Positions 44,318-52,806 of a stretch of 64,000 nt of DNA are shown one piece after another; within the stretch, counting starts at the first letter, position 1, and every line of letters starts with the position of its first letter. Source of the DNA: RYN-230 sp963841695 (lineage in GTDB: Bacteria > Actinomycetota > Actinomycetes > Streptosporangiales > Streptosporangiaceae). The notes under the pieces were generated by a model. It worked only from the letters and a program-made list of their open reading frames with translations, was not told the origin of the DNA and did not search any database. The stretch spans positions 137,925 through 201,924 of the forward strand of contig CAWJDQ010000010.1 of NCBI GenBank assembly GCA_963841695.1. The letters run 5' to 3'. The position numbers and the translations under genes are program-made.

Positions 44318-45891
44318 ATGCGCAAATGGATGCCGCTGGCCGCGGTCTGCCTCGGCACGTTCATGCTGCTGGTTGACGTGACCATCGTGAACGTCGCGCT
44401 GCCGGACATGGCCGTGGATCTGCACACCTCGTTCTCGTCGCTGCAGTGGGTGATCGACAGCTACGCGGTGGCCCTGGCCGCCCTGCTGATGGGGCTGGGC
44501 TCGGTCGCGGACCTGCGCGGCCGGCGGCGGGTCTACCTGGCGCGGCCTGGCCGTGTTCGCGGCCGCGTCGCTGGCCAGCGGCCTGGCCACCAGCCCGGGC
44601 CTGCTGATCGCGGCCCGCGGCGGTGCAGGGCGTCGGCGGGGCGGCGATGTTCGCCACCACGATCGCCCTGCTCAACGCCTCCTATCAGGGCCGGGACCGG
44701 GGCACCGCGTTCGGTGTCTGGGGCGCGGTGGCCGGCGGGTCGGCCGCGGTCGGGCCGGTCCTCGGCGGACTGCTCACCGAGACCCTGTCCTGGCGGTGGA
44801 TCTTCTTCGTCAACCTGCCGGTCAGCGTGGCGGCGGTCGCTGCTCACCCTGGCCGCGTTCGGGGCCGGCCGCCGCCAGCCCCTGGCCGGGTTCGACCTGG
44901 CGGGCGTGCTCGCCTTCACCGCCGGGGCCGCGGCCACCACGTATCGGCCTGGTCCGCGCCTCAAGCGTGGGCTGGGCGGCGGGCCAGACCCTCGCGCCTG
45001 ATCGCGGCCGGGCTGGCCGCGTTCGTGCTGTTCGTCGTCATCGAGAGCCGGGCCCGGCAGCCCCTGCTGCAGGTGTCACTGCTGCGCCGCCGGCCTTCGC
45101 GGCGATCGATGCTCGCCGCATTGCTGCTCAACGCCGCGGCGTTCGCCTACCTGGCCTACACCTCGCTGTGGCTGCAGACCGTGCTCGGCCTGAGCCCGGT
45201 CGAGGCGGGGCTGGCCGGCGCGGCGCCGCTGTCCCTGTCCGCCTTCGTGGTCAGCGCGGCCATCGGCCGTTTCCTGCACGCCTCGAACCCCCGGTGGATC
45301 ATCGGCGGCGGGATGGCGCTGGTCGGGGCGGGTGCCCTGCTCCAGGCCGGCCTGGGCGCGCAGTCGGGCTGGACCCACCTGGTGCCCGGCCTGATCGTGG
45401 CCGGGATCGGCGTCGGCCTGGCCACGCCGACGCTGGTGTCCAGCGCCATGTCGGCCGTGCCGGTGCACAGCGGCGGGATGGCGGCCGGCGCGGTCAACAC
45501 GATGCGCCAGCTCGGCTACGCGTTCGGGATCGCCGTGCTCGGCAGCGTGTTCTCGGCCCGGGTGGCGCACCAGGTCGCGGCCCGGGGCGGCCACCCCGAG
45601 GCGGCCCGGGCCGTCTCCGGGGGCCAGGCCCAGCGGCTGCTGGCCAGCACGCCGGCCGGGGATCGGGCCGGGCTGGACCAGGTCGTGCACGCGGCCGCCG
45701 CGGCCGGGCTGAATGGGGCGTTCCTGCTCGCCGGGGTGCTCGGCCTGGCGGGCGCCGTGATCGCGGTCGCGGGCCTGCGCCGGCCCGCCCCGCCGCGAGC
45801 CGCCGACCCCGCCCCGGCCCAGCCCGCGCAGGCCCAGCCCGCGCGTGCCGGGCCCGCGCCTGCCGGGCCCGCGTATGCCGGGCCTACGTAG
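44318..45891 (+). CDS. MFS exporter, DHA2 (EmrB/QacA) family (about five frameshifts)
   Basis: The ATG at 44318 opens MRKWMPLAAVCLGTFMLLVD followed by VTIVNVALPDMAVDLHTSF, the DHA2 helix-1 signature. Breaks near 44543, 44620, 44838, 44945 and 44990 divide the first half. Each following frame restores expected helices (AVFAAASLASGLATSPGLLI, GVGGAAMFATTIALLNASYQ, LSWRWIFFVNLPVSVAA). From 45000 one frame runs through the last eight helices to 45891. About 520 residues, 14 helices. Ends in an Ala/Pro tail with GPAPAGPAYAG repeats. Probably a drug or metabolite proton antiporter regulated by the divergent Lrp protein. Confidence 0.83.
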
Positions 45892-46031
45892 GCCCAGCCT
45901 GCGTCCGCCAGGCCCGCGCCCGCCCAGCCCGGGCCCGCTGCGCGCAGAACCGCCGGAGCGGCCGCCGGGGCATCCCCCGGGCCCAGCCTGCCCCGGTGAC
46001 GCTCCCGGCCCGGCGCCGGGGGACCGCCCAC

Positions 46032-46099
46032 GCCGGGCGGACCACAATGCCGGGCGGACCACAATGCCGGGCGGACCACAATGCCGGGCGGACCACGAT
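46032..46099. repeat. Four 17-base tandem repeats beside a hairpin
   Basis: Unit GCCGGGCGGACCACAAT, four copies at 46032, 46049, 46066 and 46083; the last ends ACGAT. The block stops two bases before the hairpin at 46101. Confidence 0.9.
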
Positions 46100-46100
46100 A

Positions 46101-46131
46101 AGGCCCCTCCATCGGCGGGATGGAGGGGCCT
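46101..46131. terminator. Bidirectional terminator (twin 1) between MFS and GntR genes
   Basis: Perfect 12-base-pair stem AGGCCCCTCCAT (46101-46112 with 46120-46131) and a seven-base loop, between convergent stops at 45891 and 46170. The same arms recur at 46805. Confidence 0.85.
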
Positions 46132-46169
46132 GCGGGCTGCCGCCCGGGCGGCCACCGGATACCGTGCGG

Positions 46170-46397
46170 CTACCTCGCGACGAAGAACCCGCGGCCCACC
46201 CTGGCCACGATCAGGCCCTCGTCCTTCAAGGTGCCGAGGCTGCGCTCCACGGTCCTGGTCGAGACCTCGTACTCCTGCGCCAGGTGCTTGATCGAGGGGA
46301 TGCGCCCGGCCAGTTCACCCGTGCGGATCTGCCCGCGGAGCAGGGTCGCGAGCTGCTCGTGCAGGTCCACCGGTGAGTCACGGTCAAGCATGATCAC
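46170..46397 (-). CDS. GntR family winged-helix regulator, single-domain
   Basis: 75 residues: only the GntR DNA-binding domain (LHEQLATLLRGQIRTGELAG, then IKHLAQEYEVSTRTVERSLG and LIVARVGRGFFVAR) with no effector domain. It resembles the small regulators of actinobacterial integrative elements and secondary-metabolite loci. Start GTG 46397 or ATG 46391 (LDRDSP). It diverges from a small unknown gene, and both are bracketed by the twin hairpins at 46101 and 46805. The gap to its neighbour holds ACGTAG direct repeats that may be its operator. Confidence 0.87.
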   Translation of the reverse strand: MIMLDRDSPVDLHEQLATLLRGQIRTGELAGRIPSIKHLAQEYEVSTRTVERSLGTLKDEGLIVARVGRGFFVAR

Positions 46398-46435
46398 ACA
46401 CTAGGCCTGACCTGGCGCAACGCAGATTCCGGGGG

Positions 46436-46476
46436 CACTGCGCAGATAAACGTAGACCCACGTAGGTACAGGGGGT
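46436..46476. promoter_or_regulatory. Divergent promoter/operator between GntR and unknown gene
   Basis: In the 92-base gap, ACGTAG occurs twice ten bases apart (AAACGTAGACCCACGTAGGT) in an AT-richer patch. Close spacing and location suggest a site for the adjacent GntR protein. Assignment is by position only. Confidence 0.35.
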
Positions 46477-46489
46477 TACTCTGGCAGGC

Positions 46490-46711
46490 ATGGACGGTGA
46501 CCACGGCCCAGGCTTAACCGGCGACGAGGCTCTGCGGGCGGAGCTGGCGGGCACGCGCCCCGACTGCCACATCGCGTTTGACCCGGATCTGCGGGCGTGG
46601 GGCGCCACGGTGCGGACCAGCGAGACGGGGTTCCGCTTTATCGTCGGCCCCTCGCTGCGGGAGTTGCAGGTCAAGCTGGTGCTGAAGCTGGGCGTCGAGG
46701 AGAGCGGGTAA
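46490..46711 (+). CDS. Small hypothetical protein paired with GntR regulator
   Basis: 73 residues, not recognised. Acidic N-terminus (DGDHGPGLTGDEALRAELAG), then a strand-rich middle (CHIAFDPDLRAWGATVRTS, GFRFIVGPSLRELQVKLVL). It could be a small alpha+beta domain of the kind often found beside single-domain GntR or XRE regulators in actinomycetes. It is divergent from the GntR gene and ends 93 bases before the second twin hairpin. Confidence 0.6.
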   Translation: MDGDHGPGLTGDEALRAELAGTRPDCHIAFDPDLRAWGATVRTSETGFRFIVGPSLRELQVKLVLKLGVEESG

Positions 46712-46804
46712 CCCCAGGTCATCCCGGTCTCCTGGCCCCACCCGACATGCCCGGCGTGTCGCGCCTGACCTGGACAAGCGCCGGTTTACGATAGTCACGC
46801 AGGA

Positions 46805-46839
46805 CGAGGCCCCTCCATGTATGAGATGGAGGGGCCTCG
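46805..46839. terminator. Terminator hairpin (twin 2), same arms as at 46101
   Basis: Perfect 14-base-pair stem (46805-46818 with 46826-46839), seven-base loop. Twelve of the arm bases are identical to the hairpin at 46101. Confidence 0.85.
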
Positions 46840-47198
46840 CGTTACCTGGCCGCACCGGCCCGCCTGCGGGGCTGGCTGCCCAGCCCCCGGCTTCCTTGTG
46901 CGGCCCGGCCCACCACCGATCCGGGCCCCGCCGCAGGCGCCGGCTTCCCGGCTCCTGCCCGCGCCCGGGGCTGCCCCCGGCCGGCCCGTATTCAGTGGTG
47001 AGTGCAGTTCTACTGCCCGCTGACCTGGGCGCACAAGGGCCGGCTGGCCGCTATTTGAAGTTTCTTCCGCCGTCCACAGGCAATCCACCGTGCGCCTGCC
47101 GTTTTCCCCCGCGCTACCGGATCTTTCCACCACGCATCCACAGCCCTGTGCACAGGCGGGCCGGGGGACCAGGCCCGGGACCAGGCCCCCAGACGGGA
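46840..47198. other. Intergenic stretch with DnaA-box-like heptamers
   Basis: 359 bases with no credible gene on either strand. Within 85 bases it contains GTCCACA (47072-47078), ATCCACA (47136-47142) and TGTGCACA (47147-47154), which resemble cores of actinobacterial DnaA boxes (TTGTCCACA). None matches all nine bases. Confidence 0.35.
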
Positions 47199-48026
47199 TC
47201 ACTTCTGGCCGACGCCGCCCCACACGGTGCCCACCCGGCTCGCCGCCTCGGCCGAGTCGGGCCGCCACTCAGGGACCCGGACGATCCCGGGCGGGACCAG
47301 CCGCAGCCCGCGGAAGAAGCGCTCCACCTCGCCCTGGCTGCGCAGCGTGGCCTGCTCGGCCAGCAGCTGGTTGAGCCGGGCTGCCATGGCCGCCATGACC
47401 CGGGCCTCGATGTCGTTGGCGGGGTGGGAGACAACCAGGAAACTGCCTGGCGCGAGCCCGTCGAGCAGGGTGGCGACGATCTTCCAGGGGTCCTCCGCGT
47501 CCGGGATGAACTGCAGCACGGCCATCAGCACCAGCGCGACCGGCTGGGTGAGATCCAGCATCCGGGCCGCCTCGGCCAGGACCTTCCCCGTGTCGCGCAG
47601 GTCGGTGTTGAGGTAGGCGGTGTTGCCGTGCGGGCCGCTGGACAGCAGGCCCCGGGCGTGCGCGAACACGACCGGGTCGTTGTCCATGTAGAGCACCAGC
47701 GCGTCCGGGGCGATGGCCTGGGCCACCTGGTGGGTGTGCCCCGCGGTGGGGATGCCGGTGCCGATGTCCAGGAACTGCCTGATCCCCTCCTCGGCGGCCA
47801 GGTAGCGCACGGTCCGGGCCAGGAAGGCCCGGGTCGAGCGGACCGACGCGACCAGGCCCGGGAACGCGGCCACCGCCTCGTCCCCGGCGTGCCGGTCGGC
47901 GGCGAAATTGTCCCGGCCGCCCAGCCAGTAGTCCTGGACCCGGGCGATATGCGGCACGCTGGTATCGATCCTGACCGGTGGCGTGCCCGCGTCGGGAGCG
48001 GCGTCGCGCCCCTCGTTGCCTGCCAT
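47199..48026 (-). CDS. DUF574 family S-adenosylmethionine-dependent methyltransferase
   Basis: 275 residues from ATG 48026 (GAGAGG upstream). Diagnostic opening IDTSVPHIARVQDYWLGG with RDNFAADRHAGDE, SAM motif QFLDIGTGIPTAGHTHQV and YMDNDPVVFAHARGLL. This family is expanded in actinomycetes (often dozens of copies) and lacks an assigned substrate. A start 16 codons upstream has no ribosome site. Confidence 0.93.
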   Translation of the reverse strand: MAGNEGRDAAPDAGTPPVRIDTSVPHIARVQDYWLGGRDNFAADRHAGDEAVAAFPGLVASVRSTRAFLARTVRYLAAEEGIRQFLDIGTGIPTAGHTHQVAQAIAPDALVLYMDNDPVVFAHARGLLSSGPHGNTAYLNTDLRDTGKVLAEAARMLDLTQPVALVLMAVLQFIPDAEDPWKIVATLLDGLAPGSFLVVSHPANDIEARVMAAMAARLNQLLAEQATLRSQGEVERFFRGLRLVPPGIVRVPEWRPDSAEAASRVGTVWGGVGQK

Positions 48027-48125
48027 GGTGGTGCCTCTCGAGCTGTGAGCCGGGCTCAGCATATGGGTCATCACGCGGCCCGCCCGGAACCGGGGCTGGG
48101 CCGCGTGCGCCCGGGGCCAGGGGAG

Positions 48126-48629
48126 TCAGCCGCGGCCCGGGGCCAGGTAGCGGCCCGCGAACCGGACCAGCGGCTGGCCCGATTCGGCCAGGTAAGGGAC
48201 CTGCGGCACGGACGCGATCACCAGCAGGTGGTCACCGGCGTCCTCCCGGCGGGTGACCTGGCACTCCAGCGCGGCCAGCCCGCCGTCCGGGATCAGCGCG
48301 CCGGACAGCGGGCCGCGCCGGTGCGGCACGCCGTCCAGCATGAGCCGCGCGCCGGGCCGCCCCTCGGCCGCGAACCGGCCGGCCAGCGCCCGCTGGCCCT
48401 CGGCCAGGATCGTCACCGCGAACCAGTCGACCCGGCCCAGCAGCTCGGCCGGGTAGGAGCCGGCGATCAGCGAGACCAGCACCAGCGGCGGGTCCACGGA
48501 CAGCGGGCAGAACGCGCTGACCGTGGTGCCGACGTCATCCCGGCCGTCGGCCACGGTGACCAGCGTGACCCCGCTGGCGAAGACCGTCAGGGCCGCGGCC
48601 AGCCCGGCCCCGGAGTCAGCCGCGGTCAC
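48126..48629 (-). CDS. Flavin reductase-like domain protein
   Basis: 167 residues, FMN-binding split-barrel fold: FASGVTLVTVADGRDDVGTT, AFCPLSVDPPLVLVSL and the HLLVIASVPQV strand. Such proteins reduce FMN/FAD with NAD(P)H to supply two-component monooxygenases, or act alone. No monooxygenase is adjacent. The stop and start spacing to SppA (12 bases) suggests one transcript. Confidence 0.88.
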   Translation of the reverse strand: MTAADSGAGLAAALTVFASGVTLVTVADGRDDVGTTVSAFCPLSVDPPLVLVSLIAGSYPAELLGRVDWFAVTILAEGQRALAGRFAAEGRPGARLMLDGVPHRRGPLSGALIPDGGLAALECQVTRREDAGDHLLVIASVPQVPYLAESGQPLVRFAGRYLAPGRG

Positions 48630-48641
48630 CGCGAGCCCGGG

Positions 48642-50376
48642 CTACCGGATCACCCAGCGGCCGGGCAGCATCAGCGGACCCTGCGGGGACAGGCCCGCGG
48701 CGGCCGCCAGCGCGGACACCGGGCCCCAGGTCTCCGCGAACAGTGCCGCGAGCCCGGCCGCCGCGAGCCCGGCCGCCGGGGCGGCCGCGCCTCGCTGGAC
48801 TCCGGCGGCCGCAGCCGGTCCAGTGGGTGGGCCCGCGGGTACAGCCGCACCCCGGCGGACTCCGGGAGCGAGGCCTCTGGCCCGGGCCACGGCCAGCGCG
48901 GTATCCACGCCGCCGAGCTGGTCCACCAGGCCGATGCCGGCCGCGTCCGCCCCGGTCCACACCCGGCCCCGGGCGATCTCGTGCACCTGGTCCTGGGTCA
49001 GCCCGCGCCCGTCGGCCACCTTGCCGGTGAAGTCGGCGTAGATCCGGTCCAGCCAGCCGTTGATCTTTTCCCACTCCTCGTCGCTGTACGGCCGCGAGGT
49101 GGTGAACATGTCCGCGTGCGCGCCCTCGGTCACCGAGTCCGTGCTCACCCCGGCCCGGTCCAGGGCCTGCCCCAGCACCGGCTTGGCGCGTGATCACGCC
49201 GATGGAGCCGGTGATCGTGCCGGGCTGGGCCACGATGGTGTCGGCGGCCATGGCGATGAAGTAGCCGCCGGAGGCGGCGACCTCGCTCATCGACACCACG
49301 ACCGGCTTGCCCGCCTCGCGGGCCCGGACCACCTCGCGCCAGATCGTGTCGGAGGCCACGTACGAGCCGCCCGGGCTGTTCACCCGGAGCACGATCGCCT
49401 TGGCCCGGGGGTCGGCCACCGCGCCGCGCAGCGCCCCGCTGATCGTGTCCGAGCCCATCGAGCTGCCGCCCACCGGGCTGCGGGTGGTGCGGCCGCGCCG
49501 GATCGGCCCGCTCGCGTAGATCAGCGCGACGCCGTCCCCGTCCGTGCCGGGCAGCTTCCTGGCCCGCTCGGCCAGCGCCCGGGCCCGCTGGTAGCGGCCC
49601 AGGTAGAGCAGGTACGCATCCGGGCCGGCCGCCTCGCGGACCGCGGCGTAGACCTGGTCACGGTAGCCGAGCGCGTCCACCAGCCGGCTGTCCAGCGCCT
49701 CGCCCGCCACGAACGGGCCGCGGTCGATCAGCGCCCGGGCGTCACCCGGCCGGGATCTCCAGCCGCTGCGCGATGGCCTCGGTCAGCTGCTCCACGATCG
49801 AGGCGGCCAGCCGCTGCGTCGCCTCCCGGGCGGGCCCGGAGAACCCGTGCTCGGTCAGCCGCTCGGCCGCGCTCTTGTATTCGCCCCGGGCGCGCGACCT
49901 GGACCTCGACGCCCAGCTTGTCCAGCGCGCCGCGGTAGAACCAGTTCTGCACGGCGATGCCGGTCAGCCCGAGGTCCCCGGACGGCTGCAGGTAGATCCG
50001 GTCGAAGGCGGTGGCCAGGTAGTACGGCACGTTGCCCGGGCTAGAAGTCGCCGAACGTCTCCGCCCAGGCCACGGTGAGCTTGCCCGAGCCGGCGAACTC
50101 GCGGATCGCCGCGTGCAGCTCCTGCACCTGGGCCAGCCCGATCGGCCGCCCGCCGACCTTCACCACCAGCGCCCTGACCCGGTCGTCGGACCGGGCCCGG
50201 CGCAGCCCGTCCAGCACGTCGGCCAGCCGGGTCCGGCGCATCGTGGTCAGCGCGGAGAGCGGGTCCGCCGGCGGTTCCTCCGCGATGCCCTCGGTCAGGT
50301 CCAGCTCGAGGATCAGCGGCGCCGTCCGGCGCTGGCGGAACCTGGTGATCCGGTCGGTCAGCATCGAAGTCACCAT
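48642..50376 (-). CDS. sppA: Signal peptide peptidase SppA, 67 kDa type (about four frameshifts)
   Basis: Cleaves signal-peptide remnants at the membrane. In order: N-terminal domain (ILELDLTEGIAEEPPADPLS, DRVRALVVKVGG); one inserted T near 50044 producing a false stop after AETFGDF; YYLATAFDRIYLQPSGDLGL with the first-half lysine region; breaks near 49893 and 49748; then the second domain AIVLRVNSPGGSYVASDTIW with catalytic Ser in SEVAASGGYFIAM; a last break near 49190; then FTGKVADGRGLTQDQVHEIA and a C-terminal Ala-rich tail. About 575 residues. Each break is repaired by one base. Confidence 0.88.
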
Positions 50377-50547
50377 GCCCCCACCTTACGGTGCGCCTGA
50401 CGCGGCGCCGGCCCCTTCACGTTACGTGGTGCTTTTACCCCCCGGCGAGGCGAAAGTACCGGATAATGCGGCGCCGGCCGGGGCGGCGCCAACCGCCCGG
50501 GCTGGCGGGGCTGCGCTATCGTCGGCCGGGATGCCGGAGGGACGTCA

Positions 50548-51420
50548 ATGGCCGAGGGTGACGGGAATGGCTGGGTGGTGTGCGCCCTGGGCCACCGGCA
50601 CTGGGGGAAGTACGGCGCGGCCGGGCTGCTGGCCAGCGCCGCGGGACCGGACGGCCAGCCCAGCGTGCTGCTGATCCACCGGGCCAGCTGGACCCAGCAC
50701 CCCGGTACCTGGGGGCCGCCAGGCGGCGCCGGGACAGCCACGAGAGCGCGGCCGGGGCGGCGCTGCGCGAGGCGGCCGAGGAGTGCGCGGTGCCGCCCGG
50801 GGCGGTGCGGATCCACGGCCTGCTCGACGACGACCATGGCGGCTGGTCCTACCAGACGATGGTCGCGGACGCCGGCCGCGAGTTCGAGGTCTACCCGGCC
50901 AGCCGGGAGGCTCCCGAGGTGGCGTGGGTGCCGGCGGACCGGGTCGAGGCGCTGCCGCTGCATCCCGGGTTCGCCGTGACCTGGCCGGTCATCCGGGCGG
51001 CCATGGCGCCGGTGACGGTGATCGTGGACGGCGCCAACGTGATGGGCGCCCGCGCCGATGGCTGGTGGCGGGACCGGGCCGGGGCGGCGGCCCGGCTGTA
51101 CGGGGAGCTCGCCGCGCTCGCCGGGCGGGGCGTCGCGGAGCTGCCCGCGGACCTGGCCGCGGGCAGCCTGGACCGCTGGTTCCCCGGCTACGTCCTGGTC
51201 GTCGAGGGACAGGCCCGGGCGGCCGGTGCCCGCGCTCCGGGAGACCGAGGGGGTGCGCGTCGTCGCCGCACCCGGCTCCGGCGACGACACCATCGCCGAG
51301 CTGGCCGCCACGACCCCCGGGCGGCGGCTGGTGGTCACCGCCGACCGGGAACTGCGCCGCCGGGCCACGGCCGCGGGGGCGGCGGTCACCGGCCCCCGGT
51401 GGCTGCTGAGCCAGCTGTGA
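50548..51420 (+). CDS. NUDIX hydrolase fused to a C-terminal NYN/PIN-like nuclease domain (two frameshifts)
   Basis: About 290 residues from ATG 50548 (GGAGGGACG upstream). The N-terminal NUDIX half has the Nudix box split by a break near 50735: GGA then DSHESAAGAALREAAEECAV. The C-terminal half begins VTVIVDGANVMGARADGWW, a NYN/PIN-like aspartate motif (DGAN), continues GYVLVVEGQARA, breaks near 51228, and ends EGVRVVAAPGSGDDTIAELA and VVTADRELRRRATAAG, again an acidic nuclease pattern. The pair suggests nucleotide-derivative or RNA-end processing. Convergent overlap of 35 bases with the next gene. Confidence 0.75.
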
Positions 51421-51935
51421 CCGGGCGCGGGTCCGCGGGCGGGCGGTGCCCGGCCGCGCGGGCCCGGTCGCGGGCCAGCCGCTGCAGCACCGGGCGGGCC
51501 GCGAGGTAGGTCCCGGCCAGCGCCGAGCCGCCGACGCCCAGGTCCACCGAGATCCGGCCCTGCCGGGCCCAGTACACGTCCTTGAGGTCCAGCAGCAGCG
51601 CGAACTCGTCCACGATGAGGGCCAGGGCCGCGCCGTAGCTGACCGCCACGGCCGGGTGCCGCCGGTGCCGGTCCTCGCCGCGCACGGCGATCGCGCCCAC
51701 CCCGGCCAGCATGCCGATGCCCCACAGGTAGTGGTGCAGGTGCTCGCCGCCCGCGCTGAGGTTGCGGAACGGCCCCCGGCCCGCCCGGATGCTGTAGGTG
51801 ATCCCCCGCACGACCGCGAACGTGCCGGTGAACGACAGCCAGCTGAGCAGGGCGCTGCGCTGGCCCTCGTCCAGTTCCTCGTGGTAAGCGGTGCGGACCT
51901 GCGGCGGCCGGCGGTACCGGCGCGGTGTTGCTCAT
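51386..51935 (-). CDS. Conserved actinobacterial membrane protein (one frameshift near start)
   Basis: About 180 residues. ATG 51935 gives MSNTAPVPPAA; a one-base break near 51895-51905 joins it to VRTAYHEELDEGQRSALLSW, followed by RGITYSIRAGRGPFRNLSAG, HHYLWGIGMLAGVGAIAVRG and ALALIVDEFALLLDLKDVYW. Four helices with conserved His-His and Asp-Glu pairs in membrane segments suggest metal or proton handling, but the family has no known function. The C-terminus overlaps the NUDIX-NYN gene by 35 bases. Confidence 0.75.
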
Positions 51936-52021
51936 GGCTCATCATTACCCTCTGTCGCGATCCTCCGACCGTACCGGGGCCGCCGCCGTGTGGGCGACGT
52001 CACGGCCCGGTGCGGCGCGGA

Positions 52022-52795
52022 ATGTGCTTTGGTCAGTACGTGACCGTTGCCGATCTCCTCCTGCTGCTGGTCACGGGGATCGCCGCGGGCATCGTCAGCA
52101 CCGTCGCGAGCCTCGCGTCGGTGGTGTCGTACCCGGTGCTGCTGGCCCTCGGCCTGCCGCCGCTGTCGGCCAACGTGACCAACACGGTCTCGCTGCTGTT
52201 CACCGGGGTGGGCGCGGCCGCGGGCTCGCGTCCCGAACTGGCCGGCCAGGGCGCCCGGATCCGGCGGCTGGGCCTGGTCACCGCGCTGGGCGGGGCGGCC
52301 GGCGCCGCGCTGCTGCTGCTCAGCCCAGCCAAGACCTTCGAGGCCGCGGCGCCGGTCCTGATCGGGGCGGCCTCGCTGCTGATCCTGCTCCAGGCGGCCC
52401 GCCCGGACGCCGACACCGGGCACGCCGACCGGGAACGCAACCCGTTCCTGATCGTCACGCTGTTCTGCGTGGCCATCTACGTCGGCTACTTCGGCGCGGC
52501 CGGCGGCATCCTGCTGCTGGTCGTGCTGACCACCATGCTCACCGAGCCGCTGGCCCGGACGAACGCGCTGAAGAACGTGGTCTCGGGGCTGGCCAATGGC
52601 GTGGCGGCGGTGGCGTTCGCGCTGTTCGGCCCGGTGCGCTGGGCCGCGGTGCTGCCGCTGGCCGCGGGGTTCCTCATCGGCGGCCGGATCGGCCCGATCC
52701 TGGTCCGCTACCTGCCGGCCCGGGTCCTGCGCGTGCTCGTCGGCCTGGGCGGCATCGCCCTGGCCGTCCATCTCGGCCTGTCCGCGTACGACTGA
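52022..52795 (+). CDS. Sulfite exporter TauE/SafE family membrane protein
   Basis: 257 residues, eight helices in two repeats: LLLLLVTGIAAGIVSTVASL with SYPVLLALGLPPLSANVTNT in the first, and VGYFGAAGGILLLVVLTTML with TNALKNVVSGLANGVAAVAF in the second, the TauE signature. Role in family: export of sulfite, sulfoacetate or C2 compounds. The ATG 52022 and GTG 52040 are both possible; GTG gives a cleaner first helix. Converges with glgB. Confidence 0.9.
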   Translation: MCFGQYVTVADLLLLLVTGIAAGIVSTVASLASVVSYPVLLALGLPPLSANVTNTVSLLFTGVGAAAGSRPELAGQGARIRRLGLVTALGGAAGAALLLLSPAKTFEAAAPVLIGAASLLILLQAARPDADTGHADRERNPFLIVTLFCVAIYVGYFGAAGGILLLVVLTTMLTEPLARTNALKNVVSGLANGVAAVAFALFGPVRWAAVLPLAAGFLIGGRIGPILVRYLPARVLRVLVGLGGIALAVHLGLSAYD

Positions 52796-52806
52796 ATGTC
52801 GGGGTT

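Noticed and set aside
44318..45891. MFS gene as a decayed pseudogene
   Set aside because: All helices are present and conserved with only single-base breaks, matching the error pattern in essential genes nearby.
46032..46099. Possible CRISPR array
   Set aside because: Units of 17 bases are head to tail without spacers, and no cas genes are present.
50041..50046. Genuine stop splitting sppA into two genes
   Set aside because: Removing one inserted T restores SPGNVPYYLATAFD, the conserved continuation; three further breaks in the same gene behave alike.
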